Part shown: positions 16,729 to 25,111 of the stretch, in pieces
Position numbering within the stretch: position 1 is the first letter of the stretch
Layout of the letters: every line of letters begins with the position of its first letter
Assembly: GCA_947165675.1 (NCBI GenBank)
Contig: CAMVBJ010000006.1
Span: 1-64,000, forward strand
From: an uncultured Prevotellaceae bacterium
GTDB lineage: Bacteria > Bacteroidota > Bacteroidia > Bacteroidales > Muribaculaceae
Reading direction: 5' to 3'
Length of the DNA: 64,000 nt
The notes under the pieces: model-generated
Database searches by the model: none
What the model was told of the DNA's origin: nothing
The model's input: the letters and a program-made list of their open reading frames with translations, nothing else
Translations under genes and position numbers: made by a program

Positions 16729-17178
16729 ATGGTTATCCAACGCATTCAATCTGTTTATCTACTGATTGCTGTCATCTTGATGGCAGTGTTTGCATTTTTC
16801 CCTGCTTTGACATTTGAATTGGGTGGCAGGGAGTTTGTCTATGGTGCACTCGAAGCTGGTAAGGTGGGCGTGACTCACATCGATCCCTTAATGCTCATGC
16901 TTGTTGTCCTTATCTCCTTGCTCGCCATTATAGACATTTTCCTGTATAAGAACTTACAGCGCCAGATGACTGTCTGCTTTGTTGACATCATCATCGGCTT
17001 GGCAATGCTTGTTGCTATCATTATCCAAGCCTGTGTTGTCGGCACCAAGGAAGGGGTAGTTGTCAACTGGCAATGGTATCTTGCTTTACCCGTATTGTCG
17101 ATCATCTTCCTCATGATGGCTCACAAGGCAATGTCAAAGGACAAGAAGACCTTGCGCGATGCCGATCGATTGAGGTAA
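16729..17178 (+). CDS. DUF4293-family membrane protein
   Basis: The 149-residue protein has four predicted membrane helices and the N-terminal signature MVIQRIQSVYLL that is characteristic of DUF4293 in Bacteroidota. The function of the family is not known. The frame opens with TTG at 16723, but the ATG at 16729 gives the family N-terminus. The C-terminal tail is short and basic (KAMSKDKKTLRDADRLR), expected on the cytoplasmic side. NhaD starts 64 bases downstream on the same strand, and no terminator lies between them. Confidence 0.85.
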   Translation: MVIQRIQSVYLLIAVILMAVFAFFPALTFELGGREFVYGALEAGKVGVTHIDPLMLMLVVLISLLAIIDIFLYKNLQRQMTVCFVDIIIGLAMLVAIIIQACVVGTKEGVVVNWQWYLALPVLSIIFLMMAHKAMSKDKKTLRDADRLR

Positions 17179-17242
17179 TCAATTTCCTGATAGACTGTTT
17201 ACTTTTCCATATCTACTAATACAAGACTAAAATCTGTTGTCG

Positions 17243-18577
17243 ATGGTTATAGCGATGATAATCGTCTTTGTGATTGGCTACGTGCTGATTGCATTGGAAC
17301 ATCCTCTCCACATCAATAAAGCCACGTTTGCCTTGCTCACTTGTGGCATCATGTGGTCATTATATGCCCTCTTCGGTAATAATCCCGAGATCCATGAGGG
17401 TATCGTGACCCAGTTGGGTGACACGTGTGAGATTGTGGTCTTCCTCATTGGTGCCATGACCATTGTGGAAATCATTGACCGCTATGGAGGTTTTTCATTT
17501 ATTACTGAGCAAATTAATGCCAAGAGTAAACGTCACTTGATGTGGATATTGTGCTCACTGTCGTTTGTGATGTCGGCAGTGCTGGACAATATGACAACGA
17601 CCATCATTATGGTGATGATGTTGCGACGTCTGCTCAGCGATCAGAAGGAGCGGTGGCTTTTTGCCGGCCTTATTGTGATTGCAGCCAATGCTGGTGGCGC
17701 TTTTTCACCTATTGGTGACGTGACTACCATCATGCTGTGGATGGACGAGAAGGTAACATCGGTGGGATTGATTATTAATCTGCTCATTCCCAGCATTGCC
17801 GCTATGGTTATCCCATTGTTTATCGCTCAATTCTTTATTAAAGAAGGTAAGGTTCAGAAGGTGACCACGCTCGCCGAGAAGAATCCCAGGCTCCATGAGG
17901 AACACCCCCATCTGAGTAAAGCCATGCTGATTATCGGAATCTCAGGCTTGCTATTTGTTCCTGTTTTCAAGACGTTGACTGGACTGCCTCCGTTCATGGG
18001 TATCATGTTGTCGCTTGGTGTCATCTGGGGTATTACCGAGATTTGGGTTAAACGCTTCAAGATTGATTCCAAGATGGGTGGCAGGGTGTCATCGGCGCTG
18101 CATACCATCGACATGCCCACCATCCTGTTTTTCCTCGGAATTCTCATGGCCGTTTCGGCTTTATCTGAGGTCGGAGTGCTCAACACCCTTGCTGACGAAA
18201 TGAACACGCGCATCCATCAGCCCGTGCTGATGACCTCAATCATCGGTTGCCTGTCGTCTATCGTGGATAATGTGCCTCTGGTTTCGGCCTGCATCAAGAT
18301 GTTCGAGAATATGGCTCCCGCAGGCACAACCGACCCTTATCTGCTGACGTTTGTCGAGGATGGCTTGTTCTGGCATCTCTTGACCTTCTGTGCCGGTGTG
18401 GGTGGCTCATTACTCATCATTGGCTCGGCAGCTGGTGTTGTTGCAATGGGAATCGAGAAGATTCCGTTCTTCTGGTATGTGAAGCATATTACACTACTGG
18501 CGCTTGCGGGTTATGTCGCTGGCATCATCATTATCTGCCTCGAGAGTATGCTCCCGTTCTTTATGCAAGCAGGTTAG
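17243..18577 (+). CDS. nhaD: NhaD-type Na+/H+ antiporter
   Basis: This inner-membrane antiporter exchanges Na+ for H+. The 444-residue protein has about 12 helices and family motifs such as DTCEIVVFLIGAMTIVEIIDRYGGF, SFVMSAVLDNMTTTIIMVMMLRR, AANAGGAFSPIGDVTTIMLW and CLSSIVDNVPLVSA. The paired DNMTT and DNVPL helical breaks contain the ion-binding Asp/Asn of the ion-transporter superfamily. A TTG precedes the chosen ATG 17243. Its role fits the Na+-pumping decarboxylase encoded in this window, although the two are not in one operon. A strong terminator follows. Confidence 0.93.
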   Translation: MVIAMIIVFVIGYVLIALEHPLHINKATFALLTCGIMWSLYALFGNNPEIHEGIVTQLGDTCEIVVFLIGAMTIVEIIDRYGGFSFITEQINAKSKRHLMWILCSLSFVMSAVLDNMTTTIIMVMMLRRLLSDQKERWLFAGLIVIAANAGGAFSPIGDVTTIMLWMDEKVTSVGLIINLLIPSIAAMVIPLFIAQFFIKEGKVQKVTTLAEKNPRLHEEHPHLSKAMLIIGISGLLFVPVFKTLTGLPPFMGIMLSLGVIWGITEIWVKRFKIDSKMGGRVSSALHTIDMPTILFFLGILMAVSALSEVGVLNTLADEMNTRIHQPVLMTSIIGCLSSIVDNVPLVSACIKMFENMAPAGTTDPYLLTFVEDGLFWHLLTFCAGVGGSLLIIGSAAGVVAMGIEKIPFFWYVKHITLLALAGYVAGIIIICLESMLPFFMQAG

Positions 18578-18604
18578 AAAAGAAGGCATTGGATCATATA
18601 TGCA

Positions 18605-18646
18605 AATCCCCGTTGGCGAGATCATGTCCAACGGGGATTATTTTTT
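18605..18646 (+). terminator. Intrinsic terminator of nhaD
   Basis: There is a perfect 12-bp stem, AATCCCCGTTGG (18605-18616) with CCAACGGGGATT (18628-18639), followed by ATTTTTT. It lies between the convergent nhaD and hexosaminidase genes. The T-run is only on the nhaD side. Confidence 0.92.
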
Positions 18647-18675
18647 ACCGTGATGGGTATAGAAGCAACCGATGG

Positions 18676-20328
18676 TTACTTCTCCTGGTCTTCACTCTCA
18701 ACGATGAGACTCTTGGCCCGATAAGTCCAGTTGTAGAGCTTGTAGATGTCCACCAGGTGTGGCAAGCGTTTTTTAAAGTCTTGGTAATCTTTATCCTCGG
18801 GGTGTAACCATTGCACTTCGGCCAGAGCAGCCATTCGAGGCAACACTTGATACTGAATCTGGGGTTCACATGTAATATATTCGGTCCACACGTTGGCCTG
18901 TGCGCCCAAGATATGCTGACGCTTGTCGGCGGGCAAGTCGTCGGCAACGGGGTCAAAATCATAGACCTTTTTCAGTGTATTACATCCACCAAAGGCAGTC
19001 GGCTCATTCCACGTTTTACTGGTTTGATAGTAGTCAAAGTAAAGAGGATCGACGGGTGACATGATCACATCGTGCCCTTGCATGGCGCCCTGTGAACCAG
19101 GTTCGGCCCCTCTCCACGACATGATGGTGGCAGTGGTGTCCACATTGCAGCCCAACAGTTCGTCCCAGCCGATCATGCGACGTCCATGTTCACTCAAGTA
19201 CTGCTGCACCTGGGTTGTGAACCATCCTTGCAGTAACGCTTCGACACTCTGATGGTCAGTAGCCTTGAGTCCCAAGTCCACAATGCGTTGTTGGCAGCGG
19301 GGACATTCCTGCCAGCGCACGCGAGGGGATTCATCTCCACCGATGTGAATATACTCGCCAGGGAACAACTGAATCACCTCGTCAAGCACGTTGTTGACAA
19401 ATTGCAAGGTCTCATCTTTACCGACACACAGGATGTCTTCAGCCACGCCCCACATTCCCCAGACCTCGTATGGACCACCAGTGCAGCCCAACTCGGGATA
19501 TGCGGTCAAGGCTGCAACCATGTGACCAGGCATGTCAATCTCAGGGATAATGGTAATGTATCGGTCGGCAGCATAACGCACAATCTCCTTGATTTCCTCC
19601 TGGGTATAGTAGCCACCATAGCGGATGCCGTCGTTTACAGGTGAGTTGTGGCCCAGTGTAGTGCCGTTGCGCCATCCGCCCACCTCGGCAAGGCGGGGAT
19701 ATTTCTTGATCTCGATGCGCCAGCCCTGGTCATCGGTCAAATGCCAGTGCAGGCGGTTCATGCCGTGCAGGGCCATGATGTCGATATAGCGTTTCACAGT
19801 CTCGACCGAAAAGAAATGGCGAGAGCAATCCAGATGCATTCCACGATAGCCGAAACGCGGACTGCCAGCCACCTGGGCAGCAGGCAACAGGACCAGATCG
19901 ACCTTGCCGACTACAGGAATGGACTTGCGCAGGGTCTGAATACCGTAGAAAACCCCTGCTGGTGTCTTGCCTGCGATAATAACACTCCTTGACGTCACGG
20001 TAATGCGGTAATCCTCGTCACCAGCCATCTTGGGATCGAGTTGCAGCGAGATGCAGTCGTGATTGTTGCCAGTGTTGACAGGCCGGGTGCTCAGGTGCAT
20101 TCCCGTTAAGTCCTCGACATACAGGCTCAACATCGCGGCATTGCGCTCCATGTCACGGTTACCTGTGGGATAATCAACCAGCGTGGTCCCCTTTAACTTG
20201 AAGTCAGCATCCTTGATGCCGTCAATGCGGTCGGGCAGTGGCACCACGCGATAATTGGCTCTGTTCTCCTGTGCTACCGCAGTAGCTACCGCTATCAACA
20301 TCATTAGGCTTATTATCAGTTTTTTCAT
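18676..20328 (-). CDS. Secreted beta-N-acetylhexosaminidase (GH20)
   Basis: The enzyme releases terminal beta-linked GlcNAc or GalNAc from glycans. The 550-residue protein has a signal peptide (MKKLIISLMMLIAVATAVAQ), a GH20b-type N-terminal domain (to about residue 150) and the GH20 TIM barrel. The catalytic Asp-Glu pair is in IHIGGDESPRVRW around residue 320, and HLDCSRHFF, LHWHLTDDQGWRIEIKKYP and IPEIDMPGHM are clear family motifs. The frame extends 105 bases upstream, but only ATG 20328 gives a signal peptide. It ends shortly after the barrel and lacks the extra C-terminal modules of many Bacteroidales GH20 enzymes. It probably acts in the periplasm on host or dietary N-acetylated glycans. 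Confidence 0.93.
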   Translation of the reverse strand: MKKLIISLMMLIAVATAVAQENRANYRVVPLPDRIDGIKDADFKLKGTTLVDYPTGNRDMERNAAMLSLYVEDLTGMHLSTRPVNTGNNHDCISLQLDPKMAGDEDYRITVTSRSVIIAGKTPAGVFYGIQTLRKSIPVVGKVDLVLLPAAQVAGSPRFGYRGMHLDCSRHFFSVETVKRYIDIMALHGMNRLHWHLTDDQGWRIEIKKYPRLAEVGGWRNGTTLGHNSPVNDGIRYGGYYTQEEIKEIVRYAADRYITIIPEIDMPGHMVAALTAYPELGCTGGPYEVWGMWGVAEDILCVGKDETLQFVNNVLDEVIQLFPGEYIHIGGDESPRVRWQECPRCQQRIVDLGLKATDHQSVEALLQGWFTTQVQQYLSEHGRRMIGWDELLGCNVDTTATIMSWRGAEPGSQGAMQGHDVIMSPVDPLYFDYYQTSKTWNEPTAFGGCNTLKKVYDFDPVADDLPADKRQHILGAQANVWTEYITCEPQIQYQVLPRMAALAEVQWLHPEDKDYQDFKKRLPHLVDIYKLYNWTYRAKSLIVESEDQEK

Positions 20329-20359
20329 TGCTGTTAATTGTTTGAGATTACTTGAATTG

Positions 20360-20367
20360 CAAAAGTA
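20360..20367 (-). promoter_or_regulatory. -7 promoter element of the GH20 gene
   Basis: TACTTTTG on the minus strand matches TAnnTTTG, with a predicted leader of about 25 bases. Confidence 0.5.
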
Positions 20368-20417
20368 ATGAAAATTATCCAAAGAGTGACAATGCCACAT
20401 GATTATATAATATGAAG

Positions 20418-20456
20418 CGAGGAGGCTGGCCATTTGAATGACTGGCTGCCTCCTCG
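20418..20456 (-). terminator. Hairpin downstream of the M49 peptidase
   Basis: There is a perfect 9-bp GC-rich stem, CGAGGAGGC (20418-20426) with GCCTCCTCG (20448-20456), and a 21-base loop. It begins 27 bases past the peptidase stop. The following minus-strand sequence is T/A-rich but has no long T-run, so termination is likely but not certain. Confidence 0.6.
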
Positions 20457-20482
20457 TTGTTATTAAGGTAATATCTGAAAGA

Positions 20483-22483
20483 TCAGTGGGTCAGGGGAGA
20501 GTAGTCCTGGCCATAGCGCAGCATCTGGTCAATGTAGTTCTCGGTATAAGAGATCTTCACATCGATGAGTCTGCCTGACCTGTCATAGACTGGAGTATAG
20601 ATGGGATTTACGAAGCCCTTGTAAGGAGCAATATTCAAGCCCTCATAGCGGGCGAGAACCTCCTTGTGGATTTCGGGGTCAACTTTCACGCCGTAGGTTT
20701 CGACGAGCTGACGACCAGCCTCGTAGTCGCCCTCACTCTTGATGCGCTGCACCTCGGCAAGGAGCTGAGCGAACAAGCCACGCAACTTCTCATAGTCATT
20801 GACACGGATGTAGGTCTTACCGTCGCGCTTCACATACTCGATGACATTGTCCTTCTTGCCATGCTGGTAGCACCACTCGCTGATGAACTTACGGTTGCGC
20901 ATGTGGGCTTCCTCGATGTCCTTGCCAGGCACGATGCGGGTCAACTGGGTCATCAAGCCATTCATGATGTACTTGTAGTACTCAGCCTTGTAGGTGTCCA
21001 TGTTGGGGAAGATTCCCAATTCAACGAGCTTGGGATCAGCGAGGTAATACAGGGCGAACAGGTCGGCACGGCCTTCCTCAAGCGATGAGCCATAGGCCTT
21101 GAGGGCGTCGGGGTCAACACCGGGCAGCAGTTGTCCCGAGGCGTGTCCGAGGCACTCGTGCAGGTCGGTGTGCAAGGCATCGGCGAGGTCGAGATACTTC
21201 TTCATCAGTTCGACCTCTACGTTGCTGTAAGCAAACTCCTCGTTAAAGCCTGTACCAGCAGCCACCTTATTATAAGCGTCAGTGATGTTGTCGATGCTGA
21301 CCGACTTGGAGCCATGAGCGGCACGAATCCAGTTGCTGTTGGGCAGGTTGATGCCGATGGGGGTGGAGGGATAACTGTCACCGGCCAGGATAGCGGCGGT
21401 GATGACCTTGGCGCTCACGCCTTTCACATTCTTCTTCTTGAAGCGGTCATCAACCGGCGAATTGCTCTCAAAGTACTGGGCGTTCTCGCTGATGAGTTTA
21501 GAACGGCGCGAAGCAGCCTTATCCTTGAAATTGACCATGCCCTCCCACGAGCCAGTCATGCCCAGGGGATCGCCATAGCTCTCAATGAAACCGTTGATGA
21601 AGTCAACATCACTCTGGGTCTCCTCGGCCCACATGATGCTATAGTCGTCAAATGTCTTGAGTGATCCGGTCTGATAGAACTTGATCAGCTCTTTGATGTA
21701 GGCACGCTGTCCGTCATTCTCGGCCACAGTTGCTGCCTTCTGGAGCCAATAGACGATTTTCTCGATGGCCTTGCTGTAAAGTCCGCCCACCTTGTAAGGC
21801 TCCTCTACAATCTTGCCATTGCGCTTCACCACCTTGCAGTTCAGTCCCCAAGAGATGGGGGTGAGGTCGGTAGTGTCCTTGAGGTTATTGTAATAGTCCT
21901 CGACTTCCTGCTGGGTTACACCCTCATACATGTTGCAGGCCGAGGTCAGAATCAAGTCCTCTCCATCAGCCTGGTTAACGCGCTTAGCCATGAATGTGGG
22001 ATCAAAGATAACGCGATCCAGCACCTTCTTCTCGCTATCGCGCTGCTTGGCATTGGGCAGCGCAGCAAACTGCTTGTCAAAGAAGTCCTTGGAGAACTCG
22101 GGAATGAATTTATCCATCGAGTAGTGATGGTGGATACCGTTGCCAAACCACACTTGCTTGAGGTATTTCTCAAAGGCGATATAATCCTTGTCGGTCTTGC
22201 TGCCCTTGTAGTTGCGGTAGATGTCCTCAAGAGTTTGACGAACCATCAAGTTGTACTTGCAGTTCTGGTCAAAGAGGATGTCACGGCCATTGAGTGCAGC
22301 CTCGGTGAGGTAATAGACGAGTTCCTTCTGCTTGAGCGAGAGTTCCTCGAAGCCCGGCACCTGGTAGCGTAGCACCTCGATGTCGGCAAAACGGTCAACC
22401 GTGTAGTCAAAGTTGCTGTTCTGAGCCATTGCAGTAGTTGATAACGCCGTCGTGGCGATGACGGCAAGAATGGTTTTCTTCAT
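20483..22483 (-). CDS. Secreted dipeptidyl peptidase III-like metallopeptidase (M49)
   Basis: A zinc dipeptidyl peptidase releases dipeptides from the N-terminus of peptides. The M49 signature HExxGH is present as HECLGH around residue 441, followed by EEGRAD near residue 469, which supplies the third zinc ligand. The 666-residue protein begins with a signal peptide (MKKTILAVIATTALSTTAMAQ), so it acts in the periplasm or at the surface, unlike the cytosolic eukaryotic DPP III. The start is ATG 22483, 10 bases after the upstream lipoprotein. It forms a three-gene unit with two lipoprotein genes. Bacteroides homologues with the same signature are established M49 peptidases. Confidence 0.92.
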   Translation of the reverse strand: MKKTILAVIATTALSTTAMAQNSNFDYTVDRFADIEVLRYQVPGFEELSLKQKELVYYLTEAALNGRDILFDQNCKYNLMVRQTLEDIYRNYKGSKTDKDYIAFEKYLKQVWFGNGIHHHYSMDKFIPEFSKDFFDKQFAALPNAKQRDSEKKVLDRVIFDPTFMAKRVNQADGEDLILTSACNMYEGVTQQEVEDYYNNLKDTTDLTPISWGLNCKVVKRNGKIVEEPYKVGGLYSKAIEKIVYWLQKAATVAENDGQRAYIKELIKFYQTGSLKTFDDYSIMWAEETQSDVDFINGFIESYGDPLGMTGSWEGMVNFKDKAASRRSKLISENAQYFESNSPVDDRFKKKNVKGVSAKVITAAILAGDSYPSTPIGINLPNSNWIRAAHGSKSVSIDNITDAYNKVAAGTGFNEEFAYSNVEVELMKKYLDLADALHTDLHECLGHASGQLLPGVDPDALKAYGSSLEEGRADLFALYYLADPKLVELGIFPNMDTYKAEYYKYIMNGLMTQLTRIVPGKDIEEAHMRNRKFISEWCYQHGKKDNVIEYVKRDGKTYIRVNDYEKLRGLFAQLLAEVQRIKSEGDYEAGRQLVETYGVKVDPEIHKEVLARYEGLNIAPYKGFVNPIYTPVYDRSGRLIDVKISYTENYIDQMLRYGQDYSPLTH

Positions 22484-22493
22484 AAATTATGTC

Positions 22494-23264
22494 TTAATTA
22501 TTTATATTATTGGTATTATTCTCATCGAGTTTGACAAATTGGGTTTTATCAAACTTGAATGTTTCATATTGGCCTGGAATGACGTGATCGTTATCGTCGG
22601 TCATGTAGGAGTAGAGCTCTTGGGCCTTGGCATCCCACTTGATGAGTTCTTTTTTATTGACCTTGCCATCGTCAATATACTTGCGGTTACCGGCGGTCTC
22701 AATGCCATTGAAACAGAAGGGCAGAATCTTCAACGCCAGGCCACGGTTGACCGCAGCCGAGACATACGAGAAACTCATGCCCAGCTCATTGATGTAGGAT
22801 TCCTGTATCAGGTAGATGTTCTCCTTAGGACCATCAATCTGGTAGATGGTGTCGATGCTGTGAGCAAGTGACCACTGCCGGGCAAGATTGGCCTTGCGAC
22901 CCGTGAGCATGACATCGATGGGGCCGGAATAAGCGACCAGTTGGTCATTCATGAGCCATTGCACAACGTTGGCATAGTTGACAGTCGTGTCGTTGCGACC
23001 AGTTACCCAACTGTAGCACCTTACTTTACCGTCAGGGCTATCGACAATCTTCATGCCCAATTTCTCACGCATGAGATTGAAGTCGTAGGTCATCGTTGAC
23101 TTGTCCTCCTTAATCCACTCGGTGAATTCGGTCATCGCTTGAGCCGATGTCTCGTAGTCATCGCTCATGATGCCGTCAAGATATTTCTTCTCGTTGCGTT
23201 CGAGTTTGGAACAAGAACTGAACAACAGAGCAAGTATCGAGAACAGTAATATGGTCTTTTTCAT
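22494..23264 (-). CDS. Lipoprotein of unknown function upstream of the M49 peptidase
   Basis: The N-terminus (MKKTILLFSILALLFSSCSKLE) is a lipoprotein signal with the lipid-attached Cys in the lipobox FSSC. The remaining part of about 240 residues is soluble. It contains YSWVTGRNDTTVNYANVVQWL and a Lys/Asp-rich C-terminal third, with no catalytic motif that I recognise. The last residues are Asn-rich (NNTNNINN). The frame can be opened one codon earlier with GTG, but ATG 23264 is normal. It is 6 bases from the preceding lipoprotein gene and 10 bases from the peptidase gene, which implies one transcript and perhaps a shared role in peptide use. Confidence 0.72.
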   Translation of the reverse strand: MKKTILLFSILALLFSSCSKLERNEKKYLDGIMSDDYETSAQAMTEFTEWIKEDKSTMTYDFNLMREKLGMKIVDSPDGKVRCYSWVTGRNDTTVNYANVVQWLMNDQLVAYSGPIDVMLTGRKANLARQWSLAHSIDTIYQIDGPKENIYLIQESYINELGMSFSYVSAAVNRGLALKILPFCFNGIETAGNRKYIDDGKVNKKELIKWDAKAQELYSYMTDDNDHVIPGQYETFKFDKTQFVKLDENNTNNINN

Positions 23265-23270
23265 CACGAT

Positions 23271-23696
23271 TTATTTTGCTGCTCCACCATGATAGATAAT
23301 GTTCTTGTTGTCCATGATAGTGAGCTCCTCACTACCGCTGGTGGACTTGACGATATAGACCTTACCCGACTCATCCTTCATCAGGTAATTGTCCTTCTGC
23401 ATGACACATTGTTTTGCTTCGACCACTTGATCGTTATAGGTGAGTCGGAACGTGCCGTCGGCCAGATTCTCAAGTTTCACCTGGTATTCCTTGGTCTTGA
23501 ATTCGGCCACGGTGTGATCCTTGCCATCCTTGGTGGGAGCGGCTTTCTGGACATTCACCTTGGGAGCAGTGGCAGCAGTATCGGTCTGCTCGGTTGCGGG
23601 AGCACTGGTGTTGGCTTCGTTCTTGGCGGGTTTCTCGTTACAGGCGGTCATAGCCATCATGGCCACGGCTGCGATCAGGATAGATAATTTCTTCAT
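23271..23696 (-). CDS. Small lipoprotein, first gene of the M49 unit
   Basis: The 141-residue protein has a lipobox (MKKLSILIAAVAMMAMTACNEK), a Thr/Ala/Pro/Glu-rich linker (about residues 22-55) and a small C-terminal beta-rich domain (FKTKEYQVKLENLADGTFRLTYNDQVVEAKQCVMQKDNYLMKDESGKVYIVKS). The family is not recognised. The low-complexity linker is typical of surface or periplasmic lipoproteins whose domain is held away from the membrane. Its stop is 6 bases before the next lipoprotein gene. Confidence 0.7.
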   Translation of the reverse strand: MKKLSILIAAVAMMAMTACNEKPAKNEANTSAPATEQTDTAATAPKVNVQKAAPTKDGKDHTVAEFKTKEYQVKLENLADGTFRLTYNDQVVEAKQCVMQKDNYLMKDESGKVYIVKSTSGSEELTIMDNKNIIYHGGAAK

Positions 23697-23735
23697 TGTC
23701 TTCGGTTTTTATTTTTATTAAATTGTCTTGAATTT

Positions 23736-23775
23736 TTTTATTTTTTCCATTTTTTCCACGCACGCGTGTGACTCT
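23736..23775. repeat. CCATTTTTTCCACG repeat copy
   Basis: TTTTTTCCATTTTTTCCACG followed by CACGCGTGTG belongs to the same 9-bp-period family as the copies at 28031, 28650 and 34634. It lies in the spacer upstream of the small lipoprotein gene. Confidence 0.6.
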
Positions 23776-23781
23776 CCTTCA

Positions 23782-24963
23782 TTATTCCACATACAGTACC
23801 AATCCCTTGAGGTATTCACCCTCGGGATGATAGATGTTGATGGGGTGGTCGGCAGGTTGAGTCAACTGATGCAGGATGCGCACCTTGCGCCTGGTCTGTG
23901 CAGCAGCACTGAATACCGCTAAGCGGAATTGTTCCTTATTGACTGCTTGAGAGCACGAGAACGTGAACAGGATACTACCTGGAGCTATCTTCTCTAATGC
24001 CTTGGCATTTAATCGGCGATAACCCACCAGTGCATTATGCAGTGCACTCTTATGCTTGGCAAACGCTGGGGGATCAAGGATGATCAAGTCATAGGCATCC
24101 TTCTCCATGTTGTCGAGGAACTTGAAGGCATCCTCGGCAAATGACTGATGCCGACCGTCCTCGGGGGCAAAATTCAGTGCGACATTGTCATCGGTGAGGC
24201 GAACAGCCTTGGCTGAACTGTCCACCGAATGAACTACCTTGGCACCGCCTCTCAGCGCATAGACCGAGAAACCACCCGTGTAGCAAAACATGTTGAGCAC
24301 CTTACGCCCCTGGCTATAATGCTCAAGCAGGCGACGGTTCTCTCGCTGGTCAACAAAGAAGCCGGTCTTCTGTCCCTTGAGCCAATCAACGTGAAAGCGC
24401 AGGCCGTTTTCCAGAGCTTCGTCGGTCTCCATGCCACCGATGATATAGTCATTCACCGGGTCGAGGTGGGCCTTATAGGGCAAAGTGGTCTCACTCTTAT
24501 AATAGACATTGTGAATGCCAGGCAATTGAATCAATGCTTGGGCTATCATATTGCGGGCAAAGTGCATACCTGGCGAGTGGGCCTGCATGACGGCAGTGGG
24601 ACCGTAGATGTCCACCACAAGGCCTGGCAGGAAGTCGCCCTCTCCGTGCACCAGTCGATAAGCGTTATTATTCTCGCGCAGCAAGCCCAAGGCTTGGCGC
24701 ATCCTGTAAGCATCCTGCAAGCGCTGTCGGTAGAAGGTCTCGTCTATTGCCGTGTCGTCAAACGTGAGCATCCTCACGGCAATGCTGCCTATCTGGCTGT
24801 GGCCGTTGCCGATAAGGTTGCCGTCATGACTATAGACGGTCACCAGGTCTCCCTCTTCGATGCTGTCGTCGGCGGCTGCAATGGCCCCAGAGAACACCCA
24901 GGGGTGGAATCGCCCGAGTGACTCCTCCTTGCCGCGCTTCAATGTTACGGTTTTATAGGTCAT
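23782..24963 (-). CDS. rlmI: Class I SAM-dependent rRNA cytosine methyltransferase (RlmI-like)
   Basis: This enzyme should methylate a cytosine in 23S rRNA. The 393-residue protein has an N-terminal PUA domain (KRGKEESLGRFHPWVFSGAI..., residues about 7-80), a middle RlmI-like domain with KSETTLPYKAHLDPVNDYIIGG, and a Rossmann methyltransferase core. The core contains VLNMFCYTGGFSVYALRGGAKVVHSVDSSAKAV (SAM binding) and the catalytic-loop motif LIILDPPAFAKHK. FTFSCSQAVNKEQF near the C-terminus includes a conserved Cys. Length and order match RlmI/YccW. It is transcribed on its own or from the repeat-rich spacer at 24964-25111. Confidence 0.9.
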   Translation of the reverse strand: MTYKTVTLKRGKEESLGRFHPWVFSGAIAAADDSIEEGDLVTVYSHDGNLIGNGHSQIGSIAVRMLTFDDTAIDETFYRQRLQDAYRMRQALGLLRENNNAYRLVHGEGDFLPGLVVDIYGPTAVMQAHSPGMHFARNMIAQALIQLPGIHNVYYKSETTLPYKAHLDPVNDYIIGGMETDEALENGLRFHVDWLKGQKTGFFVDQRENRRLLEHYSQGRKVLNMFCYTGGFSVYALRGGAKVVHSVDSSAKAVRLTDDNVALNFAPEDGRHQSFAEDAFKFLDNMEKDAYDLIILDPPAFAKHKSALHNALVGYRRLNAKALEKIAPGSILFTFSCSQAVNKEQFRLAVFSAAAQTRRKVRILHQLTQPADHPINIYHPEGEYLKGLVLYVE

Positions 24964-24977
24964 TTAGTTGTCTGTTT

Positions 24978-25108
24978 TTTTTGAGTTTTCAGTTTTCAGT
25001 TTTTAGTCGCTAGTCTCTTGTCGCTAGTCACTAGCCGTTAGTTTTTTAGTCGTTAGTCATCAGCTATAGACTAGTGACTAGTGACTTCTTGACTAGTGAC
25101 TCACAACT
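24978..25108. repeat. Heptamer repeat array between rlmI and rseP
   Basis: Units change along the array. TCAGTTT comes first (24984-25005), then TAGTCGC/TAGTCAC units, and then ACTAGTG/ACTTGTG-like units that read out as CTAGTGACTAGTGAC (25070-25085). The period is 7 with drift, and there is no ORF. Confidence 0.75.
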
Positions 25109-25111
25109 GAA